Below are positions 11,959-21,853 of a stretch of DNA of 49,219 nucleotides, in pieces (position 1 is the first letter of the stretch; each line of letters opens with the position of its first letter). The notes beneath the pieces are model-generated. The model saw only the letters and a program-made list of their open reading frames with translations. It searched no databases and was not told where the DNA came from. This DNA comes from Enhydrobacter aerosaccus (GTDB taxonomy: Bacteria > Pseudomonadota > Alphaproteobacteria > Reyranellales > Reyranellaceae). Where the stretch lies: NCBI GenBank assembly GCA_903832005.1, contig CAIKZO010000033.1, forward strand, positions 1-49,219, given 5' to 3'. Made by a program: the position numbers and the translations under genes.

Positions 11959-12002
11959 CACGCGCGCGTGGTAGCACGACGCGATAAGCCGAAGCTAGCT
12001 GG

Positions 12003-12275
12003 CTAGTTAATCGCGTCCTTGAGAGCCTTGCTGGCCTTGAAGCGCGGCACATTGGCCGCAGCGATCTTGATCTTCTCGCCAGTCTGCGGATTACGGCCCT
12101 CGCCCGCCTTGCGGCGCGAGACCTGGAAGGTGCCGAAGCCTACTAGCAGGACCTTGTCCTTCTTCTTCAAGGACTTGGTGATCACCGTCAAAATCGAGTC
12201 GATCGCATTGGCCGCGTCGGTCTTGGAAAGGTTGGTCGAAGCGGCAACGGCGGCGATCAGATCGTTTTTGTTCAC
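12003..12275 (-). CDS. hupB: DNA-binding protein HU
   Basis: A 90-residue histone-like DNA-bending protein. It has the HU/IHF signature: [20 protein letters not shown] marks the beta-arm, the conserved Pro and Gly-Arg-Asn-Pro are present, and the C-terminal helix ends in ALKDAIN. It begins with GTG at 12275, with AGAAGG about ten bases upstream; no better start exists. It follows lon on the same strand, an arrangement common in proteobacteria, but a strong terminator after lon separates them, so hupB likely has its own promoter in 12276-12400. Confidence 0.95.
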   Translation of the reverse strand: MNKNDLIAAVAASTNLSKTDAANAIDSILTVITKSLKKKDKVLLVGFGTFQVSRRKAGEGRNPQTGEKIKIAAANVPRFKASKALKDAIN

Positions 12276-12406
12276 GGCGGGCGAGCCTTCTAAACAGGGT
12301 CTGGCAAGCTGAAGTGTACGGGCGGCAGGAAAAGGGCGTCAACGCCGATCACCACATTTTGTGTCGGTACGGGGCTGCATTGCGCTTCCAATAGGGCCAG
12401 ACATGA

Positions 12407-12434
12407 CAAAGCCCCGGATTGCTCCGGGGCTTTG
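12407..12434 (-). terminator. Rho-independent-type terminator after lon
   Basis: A perfect 12-bp stem, CAAAGCCCCGGA / TCCGGGGCTTTG, with a TTGC loop, lies 38 bases downstream of the lon stop and upstream of hupB. The T-tract on the minus strand is short (the stem itself ends in TTTG), so termination strength is inferred from the stem. Confidence 0.8.
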
Positions 12435-12472
12435 CCTGACTTCTAGGGGGTCGATCGCCCCGGGATCGCCGA

Positions 12473-14869
12473 CTAGTGGGCGACTACGGCCTCCGGACCT
12501 TCCGGCTTCTTGACCACCGGCTCGAGGTCGTTTGCCCATTCGATCGGGACCAGTGGCTTCACCAGCGCCCGGGCCAGCACTTCGTCGACGGTCGAAACCG
12601 GGACGATTTCCAGGCCCTTCTTCACATTGTCCGGGATCTCCGGCAAATCGCGCTCATTCTCCTTGGGAATGAGCACGGTCTTGAGACCACCGCGCAACGC
12701 CGCCAGCAACTTCTCCTTCAGGCCGCCGATCGGCATGACCCGGCCACGCAGGCTGATCTCGCCGGTCATCGCCACTTCCTTGCGGACCGCGATGCCCGTC
12801 AGGGCAGACACGATCGAAGTGATCATGCCGACACCCGCCGATGGACCATCCTTGGGCGTCGCGCCTTCCGGCACGTGCACATGGATGTCGCGCTTCTCGA
12901 ACACGGCCTGCCGGATGCCGAAGCCCGCGGCGCGGGAGCGGACGTAGGCGTTCGCCGCCTGCACCGACTCCTGCATCACGTCGCCCAGCTTGCCGGTGAC
13001 GGTCACCCGTCCACGGCCCGGGACCAGCACGGCCTCGATCTGCAGCAGCTCGCCGCCGACCTCGGTCCACGCCAGACCAGTCGTGATGCCGACCAGATCC
13101 TCGAGCTCGGCCTCGCCGTAGCGGAAGCGACGGACGCCAGCGTACTTGTCGAGATTCTTGGCGCTGATCTTCACCTTGGTCGTCCCCTTCATGAGGATTT
13201 CCTTGGTCGACTTCCGCGCCAGGTTGGCAATCTCGCGCTCCAGGTTACGCACACCGGCCTCGCGCGTGTAGTAACGCACGAGATCGCGCACGGCCTCGTC
13301 CTGGATGTCGAGCTCGCCTTCCTTCAACCCGTTCGCCTCGATCTGCTTGGGGATGAGATGCTTGCGAGCGATCGCGACCTTCTCGTCCTCAGTGTAGCCG
13401 GCCAGCCGGATGATCTCCATGCGATCCATCAGCGGCTGCGCCATACGCAGCGAGTTCGCCGTGGTGATGAACATCACGTTCGACAGGTCGTAGTCCACCT
13501 CGAGATAGTGGTCGTTGAAGCTCGCGTTCTGTTCGGGGTCGAGGACCTCGAGCAGTGCCGACGACGGGTCGCCGCGGAAATCCGCGCCGAGCTTGTCGAT
13601 CTCGTCGAGCAGGAAGAGCGGGTTCGACGACTTCGCCTTCTTCATGCTCTGGATGACCTTGCCCGGCAGCGAGCCGATGTAGGTCCGGCGATGGCCGCGA
13701 ATCTCGGCCTCGTCCCGCACGCCGCCCAGCGACATGCGCACGAAGTTACGCCCGGTCGCCTTGGCAATCGACTTGCCAAGCGAGGTCTTGCCGACGCCCG
13801 GCGGGCCGACGAGGCACAGGATCGGGCCCTTCATCTTGTCGACCCGCTGTTGCACCGCGAGGTACTCCAGGATGCGTTCCTTGACCTTCTCCAGGCCATG
13901 ATGGTCCGCGTTCAGGATCTCCTCGGCGTACTTCAGGTCCTTGATGATCTTGGTGGGCTTGCGCCACGGGATCGACAACAGCCAGTCGAGGTAGTTGCGC
14001 ACCACCGTCGCCTCGGCCGACATCGGGCTCATGGTCTTGATCTTCTTCAGCTCGGCATTCGCCTTCTCGCGAGCCTCCTTGCTGAGACGCGTCTTCTTGA
14101 TGCGCTTCTCCAGCTCGGAGACCTCGTCGCGACCGTCCTCGGTCTCGCCAAGCTCCTTCTGGATCGCCTTCATCTGCTCGTTGAGATAGTACTCGCGCTG
14201 CGTCTTCTCCATCTGACGCTTCACGCGGTTACGGATCTTCTTCTCGACCTGCAGGACGCCGATCTCGCCTTCCATCAGGCCAAGGATCCGCTCCAGCCGC
14301 TTCGACACGGAGTCGAGTTCGAGCAACTGCTGCTTCTCGGCGACTTTCAGCGCCAGGTGCGCGGAGATCGTGTCGGCGAGCTTAGACGGCTCCTCGATCT
14401 TGTTGATCGAGACAACCACCTCGGGCGGCACCTTCTTGTTGAGCTTCACGTAGTTCTCGAACTCGGAGACCACGGTGCGGGCAGCGGCCTGCATCTCGGA
14501 CGCGTCGCCGGAAGTCTCTTCCATCTCGACCGCGCGAGCCTCGAAGAACTCGGGCTTGTCGGTGTAACCGGTGATGCGAACGCGCTTGCCACCCTCGACC
14601 AGCACCTTGACGGTGTCGTCGGGGAGCTTCAGGAGCTGGAGCACGGTGCCGAGCGTGCCGATGGAGTAGATGTCCTCCGAACCCGGATCGTCCTGGCTCG
14701 CGTTCTTCTGGGCGATCAGCAGGATCTGCTTGTCGTCCTTCATGACCTCTTCGAGCGCCTTGACGCTCTTCTCGCGGCCGACGAACAGCGGAACAATCAT
14801 GCCTGGGAACACGACGATGTCGCGCAACGGCAGGACGGGATAGACGGTACCTTCGATGGGGGCGTTCAT
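12473..14869 (-). CDS. lon: ATP-dependent protease Lon (endopeptidase La)
   Basis: A 798-residue cytosolic AAA+ serine protease that degrades misfolded and regulatory proteins. The N-terminal substrate-binding domain starts [20 protein letters not shown]. Walker [14 protein letters not shown] lies near residue 355 and Walker [12 protein letters not shown] near 420. The C-terminal protease domain has the Ser-Lys dyad, with Ser in [11 protein letters not shown] near residue 675. Length is typical. The gene lies between clpX and hupB and is bounded by hairpin terminators on both sides, so it is probably a single-gene unit. An exact inverted repeat (GAACGG-GGCT-CCGTTC) at 14978-14993 lies in its upstream region. 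Confidence 0.97.
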   Translation of the reverse strand: MNAPIEGTVYPVLPLRDIVVFPGMIVPLFVGREKSVKALEEVMKDDKQILLIAQKNASQDDPGSEDIYSIGTLGTVLQLLKLPDDTVKVLVEGGKRVRITGYTDKPEFFEARAVEMEETSGDASEMQAAARTVVSEFENYVKLNKKVPPEVVVSINKIEEPSKLADTISAHLALKVAEKQQLLELDSVSKRLERILGLMEGEIGVLQVEKKIRNRVKRQMEKTQREYYLNEQMKAIQKELGETEDGRDEVSELEKRIKKTRLSKEAREKANAELKKIKTMSPMSAEATVVRNYLDWLLSIPWRKPTKIIKDLKYAEEILNADHHGLEKVKERILEYLAVQQRVDKMKGPILCLVGPPGVGKTSLGKSIAKATGRNFVRMSLGGVRDEAEIRGHRRTYIGSLPGKVIQSMKKAKSSNPLFLLDEIDKLGADFRGDPSSALLEVLDPEQNASFNDHYLEVDYDLSNVMFITTANSLRMAQPLMDRMEIIRLAGYTEDEKVAIARKHLIPKQIEANGLKEGELDIQDEAVRDLVRYYTREAGVRNLEREIANLARKSTKEILMKGTTKVKISAKNLDKYAGVRRFRYGEAELEDLVGITTGLAWTEVGGELLQIEAVLVPGRGRVTVTGKLGDVMQESVQAANAYVRSRAAGFGIRQAVFEKRDIHVHVPEGATPKDGPSAGVGMITSIVSALTGIAVRKEVAMTGEISLRGRVMPIGGLKEKLLAALRGGLKTVLIPKENERDLPEIPDNVKKGLEIVPVSTVDEVLARALVKPLVPIEWANDLEPVVKKPEGPEAVVAH

Positions 14870-14977
14870 TTGATGCCTCGCAATACACTGTTAGAGCTGC
14901 GCCGCACCTCGACCGGGACCCCTAGCTTGGCGATCCGCGGCCTAAAGCCACGTGCACTCACTTGCAAAGATTGGCTC

Positions 14978-14993
14978 GAACGGGGCTCCGTTC
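14978..14993. promoter_or_regulatory. Short exact inverted repeat upstream of lon
   Basis: GAACGG-GGCT-CCGTTC lies about 110 bases upstream of the lon ATG, between the lon start and the clpX terminator. It could be an operator or a small hairpin. No match to a CIRCE element or to a well-spaced RpoH promoter was seen. Confidence 0.3.
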
Positions 14994-15004
14994 AAGACCC
15001 GCCG

Positions 15005-15033
15005 GAAAAGGCCAGCGGTAGACACCGCTGGCC
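15005..15033 (-). terminator. Terminator after clpX
   Basis: A ten-base stem GGCCAGCGGT / ACCGCTGGCC with an AGAC loop (15010-15033) is followed on the minus strand by CTTTTCC. It lies 10 bases downstream of the clpX stop and upstream of lon, which fits an intrinsic terminator. Confidence 0.8.
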
Positions 15034-15042
15034 GTGCAAAAC

Positions 15043-16314
<1,272 letters not shown>

Positions 16315-16465
16315 GTCTGAACGCACCTCCGCTTGGGCGGCTCGCGACCCTGCGAGCCCGCACGCAAGACTATGTTAAACGCGCCTTACGGATGGCGACA
16401 ACATCAAAATGTAGTGTGTCGCCCAGCGGTTGGGGAACAATTGGTCGCGGCTGCCTCGTTTTACG

Positions 16466-17113
16466 TTACGAAGCAGCTGCCTGGATGGTCGGAACCGGCC
16501 GGTTCTCGAGGACGTCGTCGATCAGGCCGAATTCCTTGGCTTCTGGGGGCGAGAAGAAGCGGTCGCGCTCCATGCCGTGCTGAATTTCCTCAATAGTCCG
16601 CCCGGTGTGGTGGACATAGAGCTGATTGAGCCGGGCCCGGGTCAGCAGGATTTCCTTGGCGTGGATCTCAATATCCGTGGCCTGGCCCTGCGCGCCGCCC
16701 GACGGCTGGTGGATCATGATGCGCGCGTTCGGGAGCGAGAAGCGCTTGCCCTTGGCACCCGCCATCAGCAGCAGAGAGCCCGCCGACGCCGCCTGGCCCA
16801 TCACCAGGGTCGAAATCTGCGGCCGCACGTACTGCATGGTGTCGTAAATCGCCAGACCCGACGTCACCACGCCACCCGGCGAGTTGATGTAGAGCGAGAT
16901 GTCCTTGGCCGGATTCTCGGACTCGAGATAAAGCAGCTGGGCGCAGATGACGCCCGCCACGTTGTCCTCGATCGGGCCGTTCAGGAACACGATGCGTTCC
17001 TTGAGCAGCCTCGACCAGATGTCGTAGCCGCGTTCGCCGCGAGCGGACTGCTCGACGACCATCGGAACGTAGTAGTTGTTGTAAACTTCAAGTGGATCGC
17101 GGTCGCGAGTCAT
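16466..17113 (-). CDS. clpP: ATP-dependent Clp protease proteolytic subunit ClpP
   Basis: A 215-residue serine peptidase that forms the tetradecameric chamber of ClpXP. The catalytic triad is visible as Ser110 (MGQAASAGS), His135 ([10 protein letters not shown]) and Asp184 (MERDRFFSP). The short N-terminal extension before [16 protein letters not shown] is typical of the processed propeptide. It lies between tig and clpX, the conserved arrangement in which trigger factor and ClpXP genes are neighbours. About 150 bases separate it from clpX, with no strong terminator seen. Confidence 0.96.
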   Translation of the reverse strand: MTRDRDPLEVYNNYYVPMVVEQSARGERGYDIWSRLLKERIVFLNGPIEDNVAGVICAQLLYLESENPAKDISLYINSPGGVVTSGLAIYDTMQYVRPQISTLVMGQAASAGSLLLMAGAKGKRFSLPNARIMIHQPSGGAQGQATDIEIHAKEILLTRARLNQLYVHHTGRTIEEIQHGMERDRFFSPPEAKEFGLIDDVLENRPVPTIQAAAS

Positions 17114-17198
17114 CGCGTGGCCCCTTCGTGATGCATCGAGAGAAAGTGGCAGCGACGGCGGCCTACTTCAAGGCCACCGTCTCCGGATCAATCTTAAC

Positions 17199-18539
17199 TT
17201 AGGCGGCCTCGGCCGGCTTCTCTTCGTCGGCCTCACGGGCAGCCTTGAGCAGTTCCTCCGGGGTAACCGACTTCTCGGCGACCTTGGCCAGCTCCAGGAT
17301 GAAATCGACCGTCTTCTCTTCGAAGATCGGGGCGCGGAGCTGTTCCTTCAGCTCGGCGTTCTTGCCGTAGAACTCCAGCACCTGGCGTTCCTGGCCGGGA
17401 TAGCGCATCGCCTCGCGCATGACCGCCTGGTTCAGCTCCTCGGGCGTCACGTCGATCGAGTTCGAGCGGCCGACGTCGGCCAGCATGAGGCCAAGGCGAA
17501 TCCGGCGCTCCGCGATCTCGCGGTACTCCTTCTTCATCTTCTCCTCGTCGTCCTCGATCTTCTCGCCGTTCTTCTTGGCTTCCTCAATGCGCTGCCAGAT
17601 CGCGTTGAACTCGTTCTCGACCAGACCTTCCGGCACTTCGAACTTGTGCGTATCGGCGAGCTTGTCGAGCAACTGGCGCTTGATCATCGAACGCGAGACG
17701 TTGGCGTAGTCCTGGCCGATCCGCTCGGAGATCGCCTTCTTCATCGCGTCGAGGTTCTCGAAGTTGTTCTTCTTGGCGAGCTCATCGTCGGCCGGCTTTT
17801 CGACGTACTCGCGCACTTCCTTGATGACGCACTTGAAGACCGCGTCCTTGCCGGCGAGTTCCTTGGCGCCGTACTCGTCCGGGAACTTCACCTTCACATC
17901 GATTTCCTTGCCGACCTCGGCGCCGATGAGCTGCTCCTCGAAGCCCGGGATGAACGAACCCGAACCGAGATCCAGCGTGTAGTCCTCGGCCTTGCCGCCG
18001 GGAAACTCGACACCGTCGACCGAGCCCGTGAAGTCGAGCTTGATCGCGTCGCCCGTCTTGGCCGGACGCGGCGGATCGACCGGCTTCTGCTCACGGTTCG
18101 CCTTGACGATGCGCTCGAGAGCCTCGTTGACGTCCTTCTCCGGCACATCGGCCTTCAGGCGCTCCAGTTCGATGCCCGAGAAGTCGAGCTTGCCGATTTC
18201 CGGCAGCACTTCGATCGCGACTTCGAACTCGACGTCCTTGCCCTCTTCCAGGGTCTTGAGGTCGACCTTGGGCTGCAGCGCGGGCTTCAGGCCGCGATCC
18301 TCGATCGCCTTGGCCGTGCTCTGGTTGACGGCGGCTTCCAGCGCCTCGCCATAGAGGGCCTGGCCGTACTGCTTCTTCAGCAGGCCGACCGGCACCTTAC
18401 CCGGGCGGAAGCCCGGCATCGACGCCGTCTGGGCGAGTTCCTTCAGGCGCTCATCGACCTTGGTCGAGAGCTCGCCGGCGGGCACCACGATCTTGAACTG
18501 GCGCTTCAGGCCTTCGGACGACAATTCCGTAACTTGCAT
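17199..18539 (-). CDS. tig: Trigger factor (ribosome-associated chaperone, peptidyl-prolyl isomerase)
   Basis: A 446-residue chaperone that binds nascent chains at the ribosome exit. The ribosome-binding signature is present as the GFRPGKVP loop near residue 43. The FKBP-type isomerase domain lies around residues 150-240 (TGDAIKLDFTGSVDGVEFPG), and the alpha-helical C-terminal arms follow. Upstream ATG codons exist, but the one at 18539 (MQVTELSSEG) has GGAAGTGAG just before it and matches the family N-terminus. It starts 32 bases after the tRNA-Leu 3' end on the same strand. Confidence 0.96.
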   Translation of the reverse strand: MQVTELSSEGLKRQFKIVVPAGELSTKVDERLKELAQTASMPGFRPGKVPVGLLKKQYGQALYGEALEAAVNQSTAKAIEDRGLKPALQPKVDLKTLEEGKDVEFEVAIEVLPEIGKLDFSGIELERLKADVPEKDVNEALERIVKANREQKPVDPPRPAKTGDAIKLDFTGSVDGVEFPGGKAEDYTLDLGSGSFIPGFEEQLIGAEVGKEIDVKVKFPDEYGAKELAGKDAVFKCVIKEVREYVEKPADDELAKKNNFENLDAMKKAISERIGQDYANVSRSMIKRQLLDKLADTHKFEVPEGLVENEFNAIWQRIEEAKKNGEKIEDDEEKMKKEYREIAERRIRLGLMLADVGRSNSIDVTPEELNQAVMREAMRYPGQERQVLEFYGKNAELKEQLRAPIFEEKTVDFILELAKVAEKSVTPEELLKAAREADEEKPAEAA

Positions 18540-18571
18540 TTGCTCACTTCCATTCATTCAGTCTGGCAGTC

Positions 18572-18656
18572 TGGTGCGGGCGGAGGGACTTGAACCCCCA
18601 CGCCTTGCGGCACGAGAACCTAAATCTCGCGTGTCTACCAATTTCACCACGCCCGC
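18572..18656 (-). tRNA. tRNA-Leu (anticodon TAG)
   Basis: An 85-base class II tRNA on the minus strand. The acceptor is GCGGGCG, anticodon stem CGAGA/TCTCG encloses loop TTTAGGT (anticodon TAG), and a long variable arm typical of Leu is present. The T-arm is intact and CCA is encoded. It lies between nnr and tig, 32 bases upstream of the tig start. Confidence 0.96.
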
Positions 18657-18673
18657 CGACACAGGGCCGAATC

Positions 18674-18698
18674 GCGGGCGTTATTAGTCCGCGCCCGC
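18674..18698 (-). other. GC hairpin between nnr and tRNA-Leu
   Basis: GCGGGCG and CGCCCGC pair across an 11-base loop just upstream of tRNA-Leu. There is no T-tract. It could aid termination of nnr or shape a tRNA precursor leader; the function is not known. Confidence 0.35.
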
Positions 18699-18715
18699 GG
18701 GGCGGTCAATCAAGC

Positions 18716-20242
18716 CTATGTCTTGGCCGGATTTGGCGGTGAAATCGCCCGCTCGAGGGCCTCGGGAATGAGGCCCGGCAGGTCCTCCGCGATCAGGCCT
18801 GGACGGCGGAAGCGCACGGCGCTCTCGCCATGCAACCAGGCCGCGGCGGCGCCGGCGGCCATCGGCGCCAGTCCCTGGGCCAACAGTCCGCCCGCCATGC
18901 CGGCCAGGACGTCGCCCGATCCTGCCGTCGCCAAGCCCGCCGTGGCGTGGCCGTTGATGACCGCGCGGCCGTCGGGAGCGGCGATCACCGTATCCGGGCC
19001 CTTCAGGAGGATCGTGGCGCCGCTGCGTTGGGCGGCCTGCTTGGTCCGCTCGATCTTCGAGGGGATCGAGGTGAGATCGGGGAACAGCCGGCGAAACTCA
19101 CCCTCGTGCGGTGTCATCAGCACCGGCCCGGCGATCGCGCCGAACAAGACCGTCGGCTGGTCGGCGAAAGCGGTGATCGCGTCAGCGTCGAGCACGACCG
19201 GGCGACGCGCGGAGAGCGCCGCCAGGACGGAGCCACGGGTGCGGTCGTCGAGGCCCGAGCCCGGCCCGATCACGAAGGCGTTGCGCCGTTCGTCGGCCAG
19301 AAGATGGGCGAAGGCGGCATAGTCGTCGGCCTCGACCACGAGGTTGCCGGGCTCCGCCATCCGGTAGATCGCGACCGCTTCGCGTGGCGCCGCGATCGTA
19401 GCCAGTCCCGCGCCCACGCGACGGGCCGCCAAAGCCGCCAGCCGCGCCGCTCCCGTCGACTGGGCGCCACCCAGGATGGTGAGATGGCCGCGGAGATATT
19501 TGTTCTGGGTGGTGCCGCCGCGTTGCAGGAGCGGCGCCCACTGCACCGGGTCGTTGCGCCACGCACGCGGCACGACGGAGTCCAGGACGCTGGCCGGAAT
19601 GCCGATGTCGGCCACGCGCAGCACACCGCAGCGGCTCAATCCCTCAGCGGAATAATGGCCGAGCTTGGCGCGGAAGAAGGTGACCGTCAGCGTGGCGCTG
19701 AAAGCGATGCCCATCACTTCGCCACTGTCGCCGTTCACGCCGCTGGGAATGTCGATCGAGATGACGGTGAGACGCTCGGCGTTGACCCGGCCGATCAGCG
19801 CCGCCGCCACGCCTTCGATCGGACGGTTGAGCCCCGCGCCGAACAGCGCATCGATGATCAACGGCCGTCCCGCCAGCGACGTCGTACCGAGGTCGCCCAT
19901 CGGGCCTTTCCACAGGCGCGCCGCCCAGGCAGCATCGCCCTTCAGGGCATCCGGTGTGCCCATCAGCGCCACCCGCACCGGCCAGCCGGCCGACTTCAGC
20001 AGGCGCGCGACCACAAAGCCGTCGCCGCCGTTGTTGCCGGGACCGCAGATCACGATGACCGGCTGCTGCCGGTAATGATCGGAGATGTTGGCAACGACGG
20101 CCCGCCCCGCCGCTTCCATCAGTTCGGTGCCGTACGCGCCACCGGCGATCGCCGCAGCGTCGGCCTTGGCCATTTCGGCGCAGCTCAGCAGCGCGAACTC
20201 GTCGCGCAGTACCAGATCAGTCAGGGGGAATTTCTCTGTCAT
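18716..20242 (-). CDS. nnr: Bifunctional NAD(P)H-hydrate epimerase / ADP-dependent NAD(P)H-hydrate dehydratase
   Basis: A 508-residue fused repair enzyme. The N-terminal YjeF_N epimerase domain (about residues 10-220) converts R- to S-NAD(P)HX and shows GPGNNGGDG at 67-75. The C-terminal ribokinase-like domain (about 230-505) dehydrates S-NAD(P)HX using ADP and shows GSGDVLAGMAGG. The in-frame start at 20290 lies inside tRNA-His, so I use the ATG at 20242, which has a CGGAG ribosome site. Only 15 bases separate it from the tRNA 3' end, so the two probably share a transcript. Confidence 0.94.
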   Translation of the reverse strand: MTEKFPLTDLVLRDEFALLSCAEMAKADAAAIAGGAYGTELMEAAGRAVVANISDHYRQQPVIVICGPGNNGGDGFVVARLLKSAGWPVRVALMGTPDALKGDAAWAARLWKGPMGDLGTTSLAGRPLIIDALFGAGLNRPIEGVAAALIGRVNAERLTVISIDIPSGVNGDSGEVMGIAFSATLTVTFFRAKLGHYSAEGLSRCGVLRVADIGIPASVLDSVVPRAWRNDPVQWAPLLQRGGTTQNKYLRGHLTILGGAQSTGAARLAALAARRVGAGLATIAAPREAVAIYRMAEPGNLVVEADDYAAFAHLLADERRNAFVIGPGSGLDDRTRGSVLAALSARRPVVLDADAITAFADQPTVLFGAIAGPVLMTPHEGEFRRLFPDLTSIPSKIERTKQAAQRSGATILLKGPDTVIAAPDGRAVINGHATAGLATAGSGDVLAGMAGGLLAQGLAPMAAGAAAAWLHGESAVRFRRPGLIAEDLPGLIPEALERAISPPNPAKT

Positions 20243-20257
20243 GGTCTCCGGGGCGAC

Positions 20258-20335
20258 TGGGGCGGCCGACCGGAATTGAACCGGCGACATCCAGAATCAC
20301 AATCTGGCGCTCTAACCAACTGAGCTACGGCCGCC
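20258..20335 (-). tRNA. tRNA-His (anticodon GTG) with encoded G-1
   Basis: On the minus strand an extra 5' G precedes the acceptor GCGGCCG, which pairs with CGGCCGC. The discriminator is C73, opposite G-1, the canonical bacterial histidine identity pair. The anticodon stem CCAGA/TCTGG encloses TTGTGAT with anticodon GTG. CCA is encoded. It lies directly upstream of nnr. Confidence 0.95.
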
Positions 20336-20392
20336 ATCGTGGGTCGCTCCCTACGAAAAGCCGGGCTTTCCTACGCCGCGCCGCACAAAGCG

Positions 20393-21037
20393 TCAAGAAA
20401 CGCGCGGCGGAGTCGGCGGCAGCAGCCGGTCGATCGCGGTGATCCAGAGCTCGCACGCCTCTTCGAAAGTGAGGCCGTAGAGATGGCGCGCGCGCGCCCA
20501 ACTCTCAAAGTCCGTCAGCGCCTCGAGCGAAATCAATAGATGCTGGCGCGCCGTGGGATCGAGCGTCGCAAGCTCGGGCCCATACATCTGCTCCATGCGG
20601 GCGATCGTGCGGTCGCGGCCCAGCTTCACGCGGAGCTTCAGCTCCTCCGAATCCTGCTGGAACTGGATCAGCATGCGCCACAGCAACAGACCGCGCTCGC
20701 ACGTGCCGGCGCAGGTCTCGACCTGGGAACGGATGCGCGTCGGCCGGTCGCCATCGACATGCCGCGCCGGTGCCAGCGCCGCGGCCTGCGACAGCTGATA
20801 GTCGGTCGCCATGACGCGCAGCGCATGCAGGTCGGGGAAACGCTCGAACACCGAGCGCACCGAATAGCCCGCCCGCTCGGCCGTCTGCGCCGCCGTCGGA
20901 TTGCGATTACCTTCGCGCAGCAGCGTAAGATACGCTTCGACGATCAGCTGTTTGGTACGTTCGCTGCGCAGGCGTCGGCCATCGATGCGCGCCGGCTTGC
21001 GCGCTGGCAATGGCTTGGACACGGATGCGTCGCTCAT
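20393..21037 (-). CDS. TetR/AcrR-family transcriptional regulator (tandem paralog 1)
   Basis: A 214-residue regulator. The N-terminal helix-turn-helix domain reads RSERTKQLIVEAYLTLLREG followed by TAERAGYSVRSVFERFPDLHAL, the TetR pattern of a recognition helix followed by F/Y-x-x-F. The ligand-binding C-terminal domain has no assigned ligand. It is clearly paralogous to the gene immediately upstream (21055-21690): both share the DGRRLRSERTKQLI block and end with RLLPPTP. A GTG at 21058 overlaps the upstream stop (GTGA), but the ATG at 21037 aligns with the paralog's N-terminus. The target genes are unknown. Confidence 0.88.
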   Translation of the reverse strand: MSDASVSKPLPARKPARIDGRRLRSERTKQLIVEAYLTLLREGNRNPTAAQTAERAGYSVRSVFERFPDLHALRVMATDYQLSQAAALAPARHVDGDRPTRIRSQVETCAGTCERGLLLWRMLIQFQQDSEELKLRVKLGRDRTIARMEQMYGPELATLDPTARQHLLISLEALTDFESWARARHLYGLTFEEACELWITAIDRLLPPTPPRVS

Positions 21038-21054
21038 GACCCGGTTGCCTTGCC

Positions 21055-21690
21055 TCACGCCGCCGCCGGCGTCGGCGGCAACAGCCGATCGATCGCATCG
21101 ATCCAGACCTGGCAGGATTCTTCGAACGAAAGGCCGAACATTTCGCGCATGCGCGCCCAGCTCTCGATATCGGTCAGCGCCTCGAGCGCGATCAGCAGGT
21201 ACCGCCGCTCTTTTTCCGGCAGGCCCGCGAGCTCGGGCTTGTACATCAGTTCCAGCCGCGCCACGGCTACCTCGCGCGACTTGGCCACGCGCACCGCCAG
21301 CTCGCCCGATTCGTCATCCGTCGACAGCAGAACACGCCACAGCGCGACGCCGCGCTCGCAAGTGCCCGCACGCGTCTCGACCTGTGCCTTCAAACGCATC
21401 TGCCGATCGGCATCGGCATGGCGCGCCGGCGCCAAGGCCTGCGCCTGGGCCAAGGCGTAATCGGTCGCGGCAACGCGGAGCGCCACGAGATCGGGGAACC
21501 GCTCGAAGATCGAGCGCACCGAATAGCCCGCCCGTTCGGCGATCTGGACAGCCGTCGGCATGACGCCATGGTCACGCAATAGCGCCAGGAAGGCCTCGAT
21601 GATCAGCTGCTTGGTCCGCTCGCTGCGCAGGCGCCGGCCATCGATCCGACCCGGTTTGCGGACAGGCATTGAAGACGTAGCGGTTTCCAT
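21055..21690 (-). CDS. TetR/AcrR-family transcriptional regulator (tandem paralog 2)
   Basis: A 211-residue TetR-type protein with a DNA-binding domain at about residues 20-70 (QIAERAGYSVRSIFERFPDL). The C-terminal half resembles its neighbour, including ALEALTDIESWARMREMFGLSFEE against ALEALTDFESWARARHLYGLTFEE. It is transcribed first of the pair. The 163 bases upstream, before the aminotransferase stop, are the likely control region and carry an imperfect inverted repeat (AGGTCG..GCGG / CCGCGACCT) near 21782-21816. No regulated gene is evident. Confidence 0.88.
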   Translation of the reverse strand: METATSSMPVRKPGRIDGRRLRSERTKQLIIEAFLALLRDHGVMPTAVQIAERAGYSVRSIFERFPDLVALRVAATDYALAQAQALAPARHADADRQMRLKAQVETRAGTCERGVALWRVLLSTDDESGELAVRVAKSREVAVARLELMYKPELAGLPEKERRYLLIALEALTDIESWARMREMFGLSFEESCQVWIDAIDRLLPPTPAAA

Positions 21691-21853
21691 CGGCGTTAAA
21701 CTGACCGGCTTCTATCGTTAGAGTTTGTGCACGGCCCGTACTGCAGGAGCATATTGCCATAGCACTCCAGTAATATAAGCGAGGTCGATCGCGGTGTCCT
21801 CAAGAATCCGCGACCTAATTGCAATCCCCTAGCATATTTGAGGATAAGGCCAC

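Noticed and set aside
11798..12052. An 84-codon minus ORF across tRNA-Val
   Set aside because: It is read through a tRNA gene and the end of hupB and has no ribosome site.
14941..15000. A possible RpoH heat-shock promoter for lon (CTTGAA ... CCCCGTT)
   Set aside because: The two boxes are only five bases apart, far too close for a -35/-10 pair. Kept only as a short inverted repeat.
21782..21816. Imperfect inverted repeat AGGTCG..GCGG / CCGCGACCT as a terminator
   Set aside because: It needs a three-base bulge and has no T-tract in either direction; it might equally be an operator, so no call was made.
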